NCBI RefSeq assembly: GCF_003415655.1
Contig: NZ_QRHC01000003.1
Coordinates: forward strand, 187,526 to 251,525
DNA length: 64,000 bases
DNA from: Vibrio maerlii
GTDB lineage: Bacteria; Pseudomonadota; Gammaproteobacteria; Enterobacterales; Vibrionaceae
Direction of reading: 5' to 3'
The notes beneath the pieces are model-generated. The model did not search any database, had not been told where the DNA came from, and saw nothing but the letters and a program-made list of their open reading frames with translations. The translations under genes and the position numbers were made by a program. Shown piece by piece: positions 29,251 to 39,189 of the stretch; the stretch's first letter is position 1, and the number at the start of each line of letters is the position of its first letter.

Positions 29251-29263
29251 AAACCGTCTCATT

Positions 29264-29279
29264 TGTGATCATAATCACC
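29264..29279. promoter_or_regulatory. Putative CRP site
   Basis: TGTGA-TCATAA-TCACC matches the CRP core TGTGA-N6-TCACA at 9 of 10 positions with the right spacing. It lies next to the NagC-like site, which fits activation of GlcNAc uptake by CRP-cAMP. Confidence 0.65.
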
Positions 29280-29629
29280 AGATTTAGCCAAAAACCAAGG
29301 TTTTTGCTAGCGAGATCATAAAACTTATTTTATTATGCGAAAAAATGAGATGATATAGTTAAAATTTATCTGCTCAAACGAGTGTGTGTTACTCTTTTTT
29401 TTGTGATGCAGGTAAAAGGTTGAAGCTTAACAACCAGTAATAATAGATAGTTCCGAAAGCTATCTTCGAAAAATCAGAAAGTTACCAAATACCTCGTTTA
29501 GATATTTTGCTGCACAATACAAGTTATCGATCTAATTGAATTCATCAAAGTAAGTTGTAGGCTATGCCTCCTTACATTCAATAGGTCCCCAAGAATTTTA
29601 GAAAATTACCTATAGAAGGATTAGCAACC

Positions 29630-30766
29630 ATGTACGCGCTAACGAATTGTAAAATTTATACTGGTCACGATGTCCTGACTAACCACGCTATCATCATTGA
29701 AGGCAACAACATCCAGTCAATTTGCGCAGTGGATGCACTTCCTCAAGATTTAGAAACTCGTGATTTGAAGGGTGCAAACGTAAGCCCTGGCTTTATTGAT
29801 CTACAGCTAAATGGCTGTGGTGGTGTGATGCTGAACGACGAAATCACAGCTGACACCATGCAAATCATGCACCAAGCAAATCTGAAATCAGGTTGTACTA
29901 GCTTCCTTCCAACCCTGATTACGTCTTCTGACGAAGATATGCGTGCAGCGATTGCAGCTGCTCGTGAATATCACAACAAGTATCAGAACCAATCCCTTGG
30001 TCTGCACCTTGAAGGGCCATACTTAAACGTTGCGAAGAAAGGTATTCATAGCGTTGATTATATCCGCCCGTCTGATGACAGCATGGTTGAGTTCTTATGT
30101 GATAATGCTGACCTAATCGCAAAAGTGACTCTTGCTCCGGAACATAACGACCCTTCGCACATTGAGCGTCTGCGAGATGCGGGTATCGTGGTTTCTATTG
30201 GCCATACTAACGCGACATATCAAGAGGCGCGCGAGAGCTTTGCTTCTGGTATCACCTTCGCAACCCATCTATTCAATGCAATGACACCAATGGTAGGTCG
30301 TGAACCTGGTGTTGTTGGTGCTATCTACGATACTCCAGAGGTCTATGCCGGTATCATCGCAGATGGTTTCCACGTTGATTACGCAAACATCCGTATTGCA
30401 CACAAAATCAAAGGCGAAAAGCTTGTATTAGTGACCGATGCCACAGCTCCTGCAGGTGCTGACATGGATTACTTTATTTTTGTCGGTAAGAAAGTATATT
30501 ACAGAGACGGTAAGTGTGTTGATGAAAATGGCACACTAGGCGGCTCAGCATTAACAATGATTGAAGCAGTACAAAACACTGTTGAGCACGCACATATCGC
30601 ATTGGACGAAGCACTTCGTATGGCTACGCTATACCCAGCAAAAGCAATCGGCGTTGACAATAAACTAGGCCTTATCAAAAAAGGCATGGTAGCTAACCTG
30701 ACTGTATTTGACCGTGACTTCAACGTCCAAGCGACAATAGTTAACGGACAATACGAGCAGAACTAA
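29630..30766 (+). CDS. nagA: N-acetylglucosamine-6-phosphate deacetylase
   Basis: A 378-residue amidohydrolase that removes acetate from GlcNAc-6-phosphate in the cytosol, giving glucosamine-6-phosphate. Metal and substrate motifs are [41 protein letters not shown] and VTDATAPAG. An ATG with AGAAGGATTAGCAACC upstream gives the usual [12 protein letters not shown] opening. nagC starts 2 bp after its stop. nagB is not in this window. Confidence 0.95.
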   Translation: MYALTNCKIYTGHDVLTNHAIIIEGNNIQSICAVDALPQDLETRDLKGANVSPGFIDLQLNGCGGVMLNDEITADTMQIMHQANLKSGCTSFLPTLITSSDEDMRAAIAAAREYHNKYQNQSLGLHLEGPYLNVAKKGIHSVDYIRPSDDSMVEFLCDNADLIAKVTLAPEHNDPSHIERLRDAGIVVSIGHTNATYQEARESFASGITFATHLFNAMTPMVGREPGVVGAIYDTPEVYAGIIADGFHVDYANIRIAHKIKGEKLVLVTDATAPAGADMDYFIFVGKKVYYRDGKCVDENGTLGGSALTMIEAVQNTVEHAHIALDEALRMATLYPAKAIGVDNKLGLIKKGMVANLTVFDRDFNVQATIVNGQYEQN

Positions 30767-30768
30767 AT

Positions 30769-31983
30769 ATGAATGGCGGACAAATCGGTAACGTAGATCT
30801 AGTTAAACAACTTAACGGGGCAGCGGTCTATCGCCTTATTGATCAACAAGGACCAATTTCGCGAATCCAAATTGCAGATGTTAGCCAACTGGCTCCTGCT
30901 AGCGTTACGAAAATCACCCGCCAACTACTAGAAAAAGGCCTCATCAAAGAAGTTGCTCAGCAAGCCTCAACGGGTGGTCGCCGAGCAATATCTCTGACAA
31001 CTGAAGTTCAGCCTTTCCATTCAATCGCAGTTCGTCTTGGCCGCGATTACATTCAAATTAGCCTTTACGATCTTGGGGCTAAAGAGCTAGCGACCGTTTC
31101 ACACGAGCTGGTTTACAAGAACCAAAATGAACTGGTTACAGGCCTACTTGGTCACCTCAAAGATTTCATCCAAGCTAACGAACCGATTATTCAACAACTT
31201 ATTGCGATTGGCATCGTACTACCTGGTCTGGTGAACCCAGAAACCGGTGTTGTTGAATACATGCCAAACACCGATATTGATAAGCTCGCTCTTAGCGACA
31301 TTATTACTGAAGAGTTTAAGCTGGCTTGTTTCGTCGGTAACGATGTACGTGGTATGGCTTTAGCTGAACACTACTTTGGTGAGAGCCAAGATTGCCAAGA
31401 CTCAATTCTTGTCAGTGTTCACCGTGGTACTGGTGCAGGCATTATCGTAAATGGTCAGGTATTCCTAGGTCATAATCGCAATGTAGGTGAAATTGGTCAT
31501 ATACAGATCGACCCTCTAGGTGAACAGTGCCAATGTGGTAACTTTGGTTGCCTAGAAACCGTAGCCGCAAACCCTGCGATCGTGGCTCATGTGAAGAAGC
31601 TAATGGCACAAGGCTATGACTCAAGCCTAAACACACTAGATGACGTCACCATTACAGATGTATGCCAGCATGCCGTGAATGGCGATGAGCTCTCAAAACA
31701 GAGCCTTGTACGTGTGGGGAATCAGCTTGGTAAAGCCATCGCAATGACAATTAACCTATTTAATCCACAAAAGGTCATCATTGCGGGTGATATTACTATC
31801 GCTCAAGACATTGTATTCCCGGCGATTCGTCGAAATGTAGAAAACCAATCTCTAACGACGTTCCACACCGGCCTTCCTATCGTTGCGTCTACTATCGATA
31901 GCCAACCGACTATGGGGGCATTCTCAATGATTAAGCGAGCAATGTTAAACGGCGTTCTGTTGCAGAAACTACTTGAAGAGTAA
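30769..31983 (+). CDS. nagC: N-acetylglucosamine repressor NagC (ROK family)
   Basis: A 404-residue ROK-family repressor. The N-terminal winged helix-turn-helix (about 10-75, with QLNGAAVYRLIDQQGPISRIQIA and LAPASVTKITRQLLEKGLIKEV) is very close to E. coli NagC. The C-terminal sugar-binding domain has the ROK zinc motif CQCGNFGCLE and RGTGAGIIV. It most likely responds to GlcNAc-6-phosphate and controls nagE, nagAC and chitin genes in vibrios. Confidence 0.95.
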   Translation: MNGGQIGNVDLVKQLNGAAVYRLIDQQGPISRIQIADVSQLAPASVTKITRQLLEKGLIKEVAQQASTGGRRAISLTTEVQPFHSIAVRLGRDYIQISLYDLGAKELATVSHELVYKNQNELVTGLLGHLKDFIQANEPIIQQLIAIGIVLPGLVNPETGVVEYMPNTDIDKLALSDIITEEFKLACFVGNDVRGMALAEHYFGESQDCQDSILVSVHRGTGAGIIVNGQVFLGHNRNVGEIGHIQIDPLGEQCQCGNFGCLETVAANPAIVAHVKKLMAQGYDSSLNTLDDVTITDVCQHAVNGDELSKQSLVRVGNQLGKAIAMTINLFNPQKVIIAGDITIAQDIVFPAIRRNVENQSLTTFHTGLPIVASTIDSQPTMGAFSMIKRAMLNGVLLQKLLEE

Positions 31984-32005
31984 CCCAAAAAAACTGTTCA
32001 ATAGT

Positions 32006-32031
32006 AAGGTCGTGAATTCACGACCTTTTTT
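32006..32031 (+). terminator. Terminator after nagC
   Basis: AAGGTCGTGAA and TTCACGACCTT form a perfect 22-bp palindrome at 32006-32027, followed by further T residues. It lies 22 bp after nagC. Confidence 0.88.
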
Positions 32032-32055
32032 ATATCTTCTAGAGATACTTCATAT

Positions 32056-33636
32056 ATGGAAATTGTTTTAATCTCTGCCGCATTTTTTATGGGCTTTATA
32101 GCTCTTAAGGTCAACCTTCCTCCTCTTGTTGGTTTTTTGTGTGCAGGTTTTGTTCTTCATCACTTTGGTTTTAATAGTAGCGACACTATTGTTACTCTCG
32201 CTGACCTTGGTGTTACTCTTTTGCTTTTCACTATCGGCTTAAAGCTCGATATAAAAACACTACTCTCCAAAGAAATTTGGGCAGGTGCGACGGCGCATAA
32301 TCTTCTTTCTACCGCCTTTTTTACCCTTGCTATACTCGCACTTAAACTGCTTGGCGTTTCATCAATGGCCAGCATGGGTATCGACCAAATCGTTCTGCTT
32401 GGCTTTGCGCTCTCTTTCTCAAGTACTGTATTTGCGGTGAAAACTCTGCAAGAGAAAGGTGAGATGAATGCAACCTACGGTACCTTGGCTATTGGTATCT
32501 TGGTCATGCAAGACATCTTTGCTGTTGTCTTCTTAACTGCTTCTACTGGAAAAATTCCCGAGTGGTACGCTATTGCGCTATTCGCTCTGCCATTTGCTCG
32601 CCCGATTTTATTTAAGATTCTCGATGAGGTTGGTCACGGTGAGATGCTTGTGCTATCCGGTATCTTCCTAGCACTTGTTGCAGGCGCTGGCCTATTTGAG
32701 TTCGTTGGTGTCAAACCCGACCTTGGTGCACTTATCTTAGGTATGTTGCTTGCAGGACACCGAAAGGCATCAGAGCTTTCTAAGTCTCTATTCAACTTGA
32801 AAGAGCTGTTCCTTGTTTGTTTCTTCCTCAACATTGGTCTATCAGCTCAACCTACCTTAGATGGTTTCTTGCTAGCCATTATCTTCATGTTGCTGCTTCC
32901 GGTTAAAGCCCTACTCTATTTTCTTATCATCAACACCTTTAAGTTCCGCGTGCGTACGTCATTGCTGGCTTCGCTGGCTCTGTTTAACTACAGCGAATTC
33001 GGCCTGATTGTAGGTGGACTTGCATTCAAAATGGGTTGGATGAGTGGCGACCTAATGGTTGCACTAGCAATCGCGGTCTCTTTATCGTTTGTTCTCGCTT
33101 CCCCTATTAATCGCAAGGGTCACAACATTTATCAGCGCTCCTCTAAATGGCTAAAAGAAGCGGCTGCAGAATCATTGAACATCCGCGATCAGCGCATTAA
33201 CCCGGGGCATGCTCAAGTGTTGATTCTGGGTATGGGTCGCATCGGCACAGGTGCCTATGATGAGTTCCGTTCACGCTATGGCAAGATCAGCTTAGGTATC
33301 GAAGTTCGAGAAGATACCGCTAAAGAGCATCGGTCTCTAGGGCGCAATGTTATCTGTGGTGACGCGACCGACCCAGACTTTTGGGAGCGCATCCTCAACA
33401 CAGAAAATATTCAGCTGGTACTGCTTGCTATGCCGCACCACCAAGGTAACCAATCCGCCCTGGAACTATTGCAAGCTCGCGACTTTAAAGGACAAATTGC
33501 CGCGATCGCAGAATACCCGGACCAGTTAGACACGCTCCAAGAGCACGGTGTCGACGCGGCCTTTAACATCTATAACGAAGCCGGCAGCGGTTTTGCTCGC
33601 CATGTTTGTGAGCAGCTCAAGCCCAACTTCAAATAG
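32056..33636 (+). CDS. CPA2 cation:proton antiporter (KefB/YbaL-like) with TrkA-N domain
   Basis: A 526-residue monovalent cation:proton antiporter-2 protein. About twelve membrane helices occupy residues 1-365 (LADLGVTLLLFTIGLKLD, ALSFSSTVFAVKTLQEKGE, LVMQDIFAVVFL). The cytosolic C-terminus has a TrkA-N NAD-binding fold with LILGMGRIGTGAYDEF and VICGDATDPDFWE. Family members exchange K+ or Na+ for protons and are gated by the NAD-binding domain. The ion and regulator cannot be told here. It is a single-gene unit between nagC and asnB. Confidence 0.85.
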   Translation: MEIVLISAAFFMGFIALKVNLPPLVGFLCAGFVLHHFGFNSSDTIVTLADLGVTLLLFTIGLKLDIKTLLSKEIWAGATAHNLLSTAFFTLAILALKLLGVSSMASMGIDQIVLLGFALSFSSTVFAVKTLQEKGEMNATYGTLAIGILVMQDIFAVVFLTASTGKIPEWYAIALFALPFARPILFKILDEVGHGEMLVLSGIFLALVAGAGLFEFVGVKPDLGALILGMLLAGHRKASELSKSLFNLKELFLVCFFLNIGLSAQPTLDGFLLAIIFMLLLPVKALLYFLIINTFKFRVRTSLLASLALFNYSEFGLIVGGLAFKMGWMSGDLMVALAIAVSLSFVLASPINRKGHNIYQRSSKWLKEAAAESLNIRDQRINPGHAQVLILGMGRIGTGAYDEFRSRYGKISLGIEVREDTAKEHRSLGRNVICGDATDPDFWERILNTENIQLVLLAMPHHQGNQSALELLQARDFKGQIAAIAEYPDQLDTLQEHGVDAAFNIYNEAGSGFARHVCEQLKPNFK

Positions 33637-33861
33637 CTCTACGAAAAATAGTTCTACGCACCAAGTTGGCCTCAATCAGGTCGATTTGGTGCATAAATAA
33701 ACACGAATTAGAATTCATTTACCAAAATCGCAATTTATATGGAAATTGTTCATCAATGGTCAAATTGAGTGATTTAATTTCTTACATTGGGTTGCTTTTT
33801 TTATTGATAATGGCAAATTGAATTCATCGGTTAAAAACTTTCCATTTAAAAGGATTTAAAT

Positions 33862-35526
33862 ATGTGTTCAGTATTTGGAATCTTAGACATTAAGAGCGAT
33901 GCATCGGCACTTCGCCCACTCGCATTAGAAATGTCTAAAAAATTACGTCACCGCGGACCGGATTGGTCTGGCATCTATTCATCTGAGCGCGCAATCCTTG
34001 CCCATGAACGTCTAGCTATCGTTGGTGTAAATAGTGGTGCACAACCTCTTTACAGCCAAGACAAGAAGCACATCCTTGCGGTAAACGGCGAGATCTACAA
34101 CTACAAAGAACTTCGTGCTCGTTACGAAGGCAAGTATGAATTCCAAACAGATTCAGACTGTGAAGTTATCCTAGCGCTTTACCAAGAGATGGGCGCTGAC
34201 CTACTGGAAGAGCTCAATGGCATCTTTGCATTCGTCCTGTACGATGAAGAGAAAGATGAGTACCTTGTGGGCCGAGACCATATCGGTATCATCCCGCTTT
34301 ACCAAGGTTATGACGAACACGGCAACTACTACGTCGCTTCAGAAATGAAAGCGCTTGTGCCTGTATGTAAAACCGTAAGTGAGTTCCCTCCGGGCAGCTA
34401 CTATGGTTCAAAAGATGCAGAGCCTCAGCGCTACTACGTTCGCGACTGGAATGAATACGCAGCGGTTCAGGGCAACTCAACCAGCAAAGAAGAGCTGACT
34501 GAAGCTCTAGAAGCTGCAGTTAAGCGTCAGCTAATGACCGACGTTCCTTACGGTGTGCTTCTTTCTGGTGGTCTAGACTCATCGATCACTTCAGCGGTAG
34601 CAAAACGCTTTGCTGCAATGCGTATCGAAGATGATGAGAAGTCAGAAGCTTGGTGGCCACAACTGCACTCATTTGCAGTGGGTCTAGAAGGCGCACCTGA
34701 TCTAAAGGCAGCGCGTGAAGTTGCTGAGCAAATCGGTACGGTTCACCATGAGATGACATACACAATCCAAGAAGGCTTGGATGCGATTCGTGATGTTATT
34801 TACCACATCGAAACCTACGATGTGACCACTATCCGCGCTTCAACACCGATGTTCTTGATGGGCCGTAAGATCAAAGCCATGGGCATCAAGATGGTTCTTT
34901 CTGGTGAAGGGGCTGATGAGATCTTTGGTGGTTACCTATACTTCCACAAAGCACCAAACGCGCAAGAATTCCACGAAGAGACTGTACGTAAGCTACTGGC
35001 TCTGAACATGTTTGACTGTGCTCGTGCGAATAAGTCTTTAGCGGCTTGGGGTGTCGAAGGTCGTGTACCTTTCCTAGATAAAGAGTTCATTGACGTAGCG
35101 ATGCGCCTAAACCCAGAAGACAAAATGTGTGGCAATGGTAAGATGGAAAAACACATCCTACGTGAGTGTTTTGAGCATTACCTACCTGAAGCGATCGCAT
35201 GGCGTCAAAAAGAACAGTTCTCTGATGGTGTTGGCTACAGCTGGATCGATACTCTGAAAGAAGTGGCTGAAGCAAAAGTCACTGACCAACAAATGGAATC
35301 AGCATCATTCCGCTTCCCTTACAACACACCGACAACCAAAGAAGGTTACGTTTACCGTGAAATCTTCGAAGAGTTGTTCCCACTGCCATCGGCAGCTGAG
35401 TGTGTACCGGGTGGTCCATCTGTTGCTTGTTCTTCAGCAAAAGCGATTGAGTGGGATGAATCATTCAAGAACATGGCGGACCCATCAGGTCGTGCTGTTC
35501 AAAGTGTTCATAACGACGCTTACTAA
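33862..35526 (+). CDS. asnB: Asparagine synthetase B (glutamine-hydrolysing)
   Basis: A 554-residue enzyme that makes asparagine from aspartate, ATP and glutamine. The N-terminal glutaminase uses Cys2 (MCSVFGILD), and the ammonia site motifs are RHRGPDWSG and VNGEIYNYKELR. The synthetase domain has the pyrophosphate loop LSGGLDSS and SGEGADEIFGGY. Length equals that of E. coli AsnB. AAAAGGATTTAAAT precedes the ATG. The 225-bp upstream gap is AT-rich and shows no obvious operator. Confidence 0.96.
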   Translation: MCSVFGILDIKSDASALRPLALEMSKKLRHRGPDWSGIYSSERAILAHERLAIVGVNSGAQPLYSQDKKHILAVNGEIYNYKELRARYEGKYEFQTDSDCEVILALYQEMGADLLEELNGIFAFVLYDEEKDEYLVGRDHIGIIPLYQGYDEHGNYYVASEMKALVPVCKTVSEFPPGSYYGSKDAEPQRYYVRDWNEYAAVQGNSTSKEELTEALEAAVKRQLMTDVPYGVLLSGGLDSSITSAVAKRFAAMRIEDDEKSEAWWPQLHSFAVGLEGAPDLKAAREVAEQIGTVHHEMTYTIQEGLDAIRDVIYHIETYDVTTIRASTPMFLMGRKIKAMGIKMVLSGEGADEIFGGYLYFHKAPNAQEFHEETVRKLLALNMFDCARANKSLAAWGVEGRVPFLDKEFIDVAMRLNPEDKMCGNGKMEKHILRECFEHYLPEAIAWRQKEQFSDGVGYSWIDTLKEVAEAKVTDQQMESASFRFPYNTPTTKEGYVYREIFEELFPLPSAAECVPGGPSVACSSAKAIEWDESFKNMADPSGRAVQSVHNDAY

Positions 35527-35552
35527 AATCTGATTTACTCGATATCAAAATT

Positions 35553-35580
35553 AAGGCCTAGCTATTTAGCTAGGCCTTGT
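35553..35580 (+). terminator. Terminator after asnB
   Basis: AAGGCCTAGCTA at 35553-35564 pairs with TAGCTAGGCCTT at 35567-35578 and is followed by GTTGTT. It is 26 bp after the asnB stop. Confidence 0.8.
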
Positions 35581-35612
35581 TGTTACTTGAGATAACTAAC
35601 AGGTTGCTACGA

Positions 35613-36734
35613 TTAACTGGCTTTAACCTTCGAAGCACTGCGTTTACCTAACATGTAGCCAAGCCCCAACGGTGCAAAGAAAATCGCGACAATGAACAGT
35701 ATGAAGTAAATAATGGTGCTCTTGATCAGTTCGATCAGCTTATCAATCGCCAACGCGACAACGTCCTGCGACATTTGGTCAATGTCTTGAGTGAACTTGG
35801 CACGTTCTTTACTAATGATCTGTGCAATCTCAGCACGCTCGCGTGCAACCATTTTCTCTAGTGCCTGACGCTCTTCGCTCAGTTGCTCAATGCGGCTCTC
35901 TGTTCGCGAATCGATCTGTTCCACCAAGGGCGCTAATTGAGCATTCATCTGACGCGCAAGCTCTTCCATGTATTCAGGGTTGTTCTCCACAAAATCTTGG
36001 AACGAGCGCGAGGTCGCCTGCAAGCTTTCTAGCGTTTTATTCAGTTGCTCACCACTCACAGTACTATTCAAAGCGATAAGTTGCGCCTTCCACGTCATCA
36101 GCTTTGGCGTTTGTTCAGACACTAGACTCAATCGATCTGAAACATCCCCTAGAGCTTCAGGCATTGTACCTAAAGTGGACACGACTTGATCTTCACTGAT
36201 TTGATTCGCCTCTAACCAGGCCCGGTATGCTGGAGTTCGAATAAAACTCAATTCCAAAAATGGGTTATCTTGAGCAAACTGGCTAACAAATGATTTCGTG
36301 GTTTCAAAATCACTTTGCTTTAACAAGCCCTTAGCTAAGCCTTCAATATCTTGAGCAAGCAAAGAAGACGTTCCCTGAACGCTATCACCGTCAAATAAGT
36401 CAGCACCAGCACCCGAATCAAAATACTGATTCATTTGCTCGGTGAAAACCCATGCATCGATGAGCGCCGCCATTGGAGAAACCTGATAAGCCGCCTGCTG
36501 CATCCCTTCTTGAGCGTTTATCTTCCACAGCAGAACATAAGATTGATGTACTCTGTCTTGTGCATCGTACTGCTCTGATATGTGGTCGGCAGACTGTTCC
36601 ACTTGGGAGAAGAACTGCTGGGTATACTCACGCGTTAACAAGCGCATATTGAGCTCTTGCTGAGTCAAAGGTGTTGTCTGGCTGTCGAGCTTTATTTCCA
36701 ATAAAGAACAACCGGCTAGAGGTAAGAGTAACAA
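35613..36734 (-). CDS. Lipoprotein-like coiled-coil membrane protein, apparently nonsense-interrupted
   Basis: A protein of unknown function of about 373 residues. It has a lipobox (LPLAGC) at its start, a mostly helical body, a coiled coil (about 255-330, RQMNAQLAPLVEQIDSRTE and EKMVARERAEIAQ) and one C-terminal membrane helix (about 340-362). The open frame begins at a TTG that directly follows an in-frame TAA. Upstream of the TAA, the same frame continues to an ATG at 36758 (MRFRSLF), so the natural reading is MRFRSLF-stop-LLLLPLAGC, a Leu TTA to TAA change in the signal peptide. The gene may be a recent pseudogene or may restart weakly at TTG. It lies downstream of hemH, beyond repeat copy C. 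Confidence 0.62.
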   Translation of the reverse strand: MLLLPLAGCSLLEIKLDSQTTPLTQQELNMRLLTREYTQQFFSQVEQSADHISEQYDAQDRVHQSYVLLWKINAQEGMQQAAYQVSPMAALIDAWVFTEQMNQYFDSGAGADLFDGDSVQGTSSLLAQDIEGLAKGLLKQSDFETTKSFVSQFAQDNPFLELSFIRTPAYRAWLEANQISEDQVVSTLGTMPEALGDVSDRLSLVSEQTPKLMTWKAQLIALNSTVSGEQLNKTLESLQATSRSFQDFVENNPEYMEELARQMNAQLAPLVEQIDSRTESRIEQLSEERQALEKMVARERAEIAQIISKERAKFTQDIDQMSQDVVALAIDKLIELIKSTIIYFILFIVAIFFAPLGLGYMLGKRSASKVKAS

Positions 36735-36850
36735 TTAAAATAAAGAGCGGAATCGCATAGTTACGCACATCGAAAGTAAAATAGGACCGTAGTGTAAGCG
36801 AGAAGGCAGGAAAGTTGCTATGAGATTATGGTGGTTTTCGCGAGTTTCAG

Positions 36851-37079
36851 AGCTAGAGAGCTAGAGAGCTAGAGAGCTAGAGAGCTAGAGAGCTAGAGAG
36901 CTAGAGAGCTAGAGAGCTAGAGAGCTAGAGAGCTAGAGAGCTAGAGAGCTAGAGAAAAAATAGGGGATTGACGTTTACACGTCAATCCCCTATTTCGTAT
37001 TCTTGGAAGAATCTAGATATCTAGTTTTCCAGCAGCGAAGCGATCTAGCTATCTAAGGAAGACAAAATCCGCCCTACCC
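36851..37079. repeat. Composite CTAG element, copy C (12 octamers, hairpin, tail)
   Basis: Twelve perfect TAGAGAGC units (36854-36949) plus TAGAGA are followed by a perfect 15-bp stem at 36960-36993: ATAGGGGATTGACGT, loop TTAC, and the complementary arm. The tail at 37012-37056 contains TCTAGATATCTA (37012-37023) and TCTAGCTATCTA (37044-37055) around a CAGCAGCGAAGCGA core. The next 23 bp reach the hemH stop codon. On the minus strand the hairpin is followed by TTTTTTCTCT, so it can terminate hemH. Confidence 0.9.
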
Positions 37080-38039
37080 CTACACATTCCCAACTATATC
37101 CGCCATCATTTCGATATGCAGATCATCGTCATTCAAACATGGAATGTAGGTGAAGTTATCGCCACCAGCCTCGATAAAGGTCTCTTTGCATTGCTCTGAG
37201 ATCTCTTCAAGCGTTTCGAGACAGTCTGACGAAAAGGCAGGGGCGATGATAGAGATCGACTTAACACCTTTGCCTGGTAGCTCTTCTAGGGTTTTGTCTG
37301 TGTAAGGTTTCAACCACTCTTCTTTTCCGAAGCGAGATTGATAGCTCATACCAATCTTAGATTCATCGAGCCCTAGCTCTTGCGCCAAAAGTTCCGTCGT
37401 ACGTTCACAGTGCTGAGGATAGATATCGCCTTCGTCAGCCAAGCGCTTTGGAATACCGTGATATGAACACAGTAGATAATCTGATTGACCATGTTCTTGC
37501 CAATGCTTACGCACGCTTTCAGCCAATGCTTTGATATACAAAGGGTGCTCATAGTAATCACGAACAAACTTATAATGAGGCAATACAGGCATCTTCTTGT
37601 ATGCACGTGTTAACGCATCTGAAACCGCAGCGGTCGTTGTGCCTGAGTACTGTGGGTATAGAGGTAGAACAATAACCTCTTCAACACCCTGCTCTAGGAG
37701 CGACTGTAAACCAACAAACACACTCGGGTTACCATAAGTCATACCCAACGAAACTGGCATATCGACAACCTGAGCCAACTTCTGTTGCTGACGCTGCGAG
37801 TAAACCAACAGTGGAGAGCCCTCCTCCATCCACACCGTTTGGTACAATTTCGCGACCTTTGGTGAGCGAATCGGCAGGATCACTCCATGAAGCAGTGGAC
37901 ACCATAGCCATCGGCTTAGATTAACCACGCGATGATCGTGTAGAAACTCAGATAAGAAGCGCTTAATAGCCGGTGCAGTTGGGGCATCTGGCGTGCCGAG
38001 GTTAACAAGTAGAACCCCTGATTTTTTTCCTTGGCTCAT
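37080..38039 (-). CDS. hemH: Ferrochelatase
   Basis: A 319-residue enzyme that inserts Fe(II) into protoporphyrin IX, the last step of heme synthesis. The opening [28 protein letters not shown], the active-site histidine motif [12 protein letters not shown] and the acidic motif [14 protein letters not shown] are all family signatures. Length matches E. coli HemH. It follows adk, as in E. coli (adk-hemH), but an adk terminator lies between them. Confidence 0.96.
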   Translation of the reverse strand: MSQGKKSGVLLVNLGTPDAPTAPAIKRFLSEFLHDHRVVNLSRWLWCPLLHGVILPIRSPKVAKLYQTVWMEEGSPLLVYSQRQQQKLAQVVDMPVSLGMTYGNPSVFVGLQSLLEQGVEEVIVLPLYPQYSGTTTAAVSDALTRAYKKMPVLPHYKFVRDYYEHPLYIKALAESVRKHWQEHGQSDYLLCSYHGIPKRLADEGDIYPQHCERTTELLAQELGLDESKIGMSYQSRFGKEEWLKPYTDKTLEELPGKGVKSISIIAPAFSSDCLETLEEISEQCKETFIEAGGDNFTYIPCLNDDDLHIEMMADIVGNV

Positions 38040-38126
38040 AATGGCGAGTATTATCCTGGTGGTTGCAGTTGTTGAACGTTGTTATACGTTGCTGTTCGTC
38101 TTTCGATTTTATGAGCTAAAAATAAA

Positions 38127-38152
38127 AAAAGCGACTGTAAACAGTCGCTTTT
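38127..38152 (-). terminator. Terminator between adk and hemH
   Basis: AAAAGCGACTGT at 38127-38138 pairs with ACAGTCGCTTTT at 38141-38152. On the minus strand, T residues follow (TTTTTTTATTTTT). It lies between the adk stop and the hemH start. Confidence 0.88.
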
Positions 38153-38216
38153 AAGAACTTCATAAGCCTAATTGCTCAGAATTAAGGCTTCGATTTTATT
38201 CGCAAAGGGCTTTTTA

Positions 38217-39153
<937 letters not shown>

Positions 39154-39180
39154 AGAAAGAGCCCGCCTAAGCGAGCTCTT
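39154..39180 (-). terminator. Terminator after htpG
   Basis: On the minus strand AAGAGCTCGC and GCGGGCTCTT form a stem with one wobble pair and a TTAG loop, followed by TCTTTTTAG. It is 10 bp after the htpG stop. Confidence 0.75.
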
Positions 39181-39189
39181 CGAGTGATA

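Larger units (their letters stand above)
29146..29629. promoter_or_regulatory. Divergent nagE-nagA control region
   Basis: This 484-bp AT-rich interval separates nagE from nagAC. It holds one good NagC-like palindrome and a CRP-like site, described separately. A weaker NagC-like site lies at 29325-29346, TTATTTTATTATGCG and the A-rich half after it. The nagA-proximal half has small hairpins: GAGT/ACTC before eight T residues (about 29380-29402), GGTTG/CAACC (29418-29436) and AGATAG/CTATCT (29445-29465). No coding frame is convincing. Confidence 0.6.

Noticed and set aside
29345-29620. A riboswitch upstream of nagA
   Set aside because: A few short hairpins are present, but none resembles a known riboswitch class, and the GAGT/ACTC stem is only 4 bp long.
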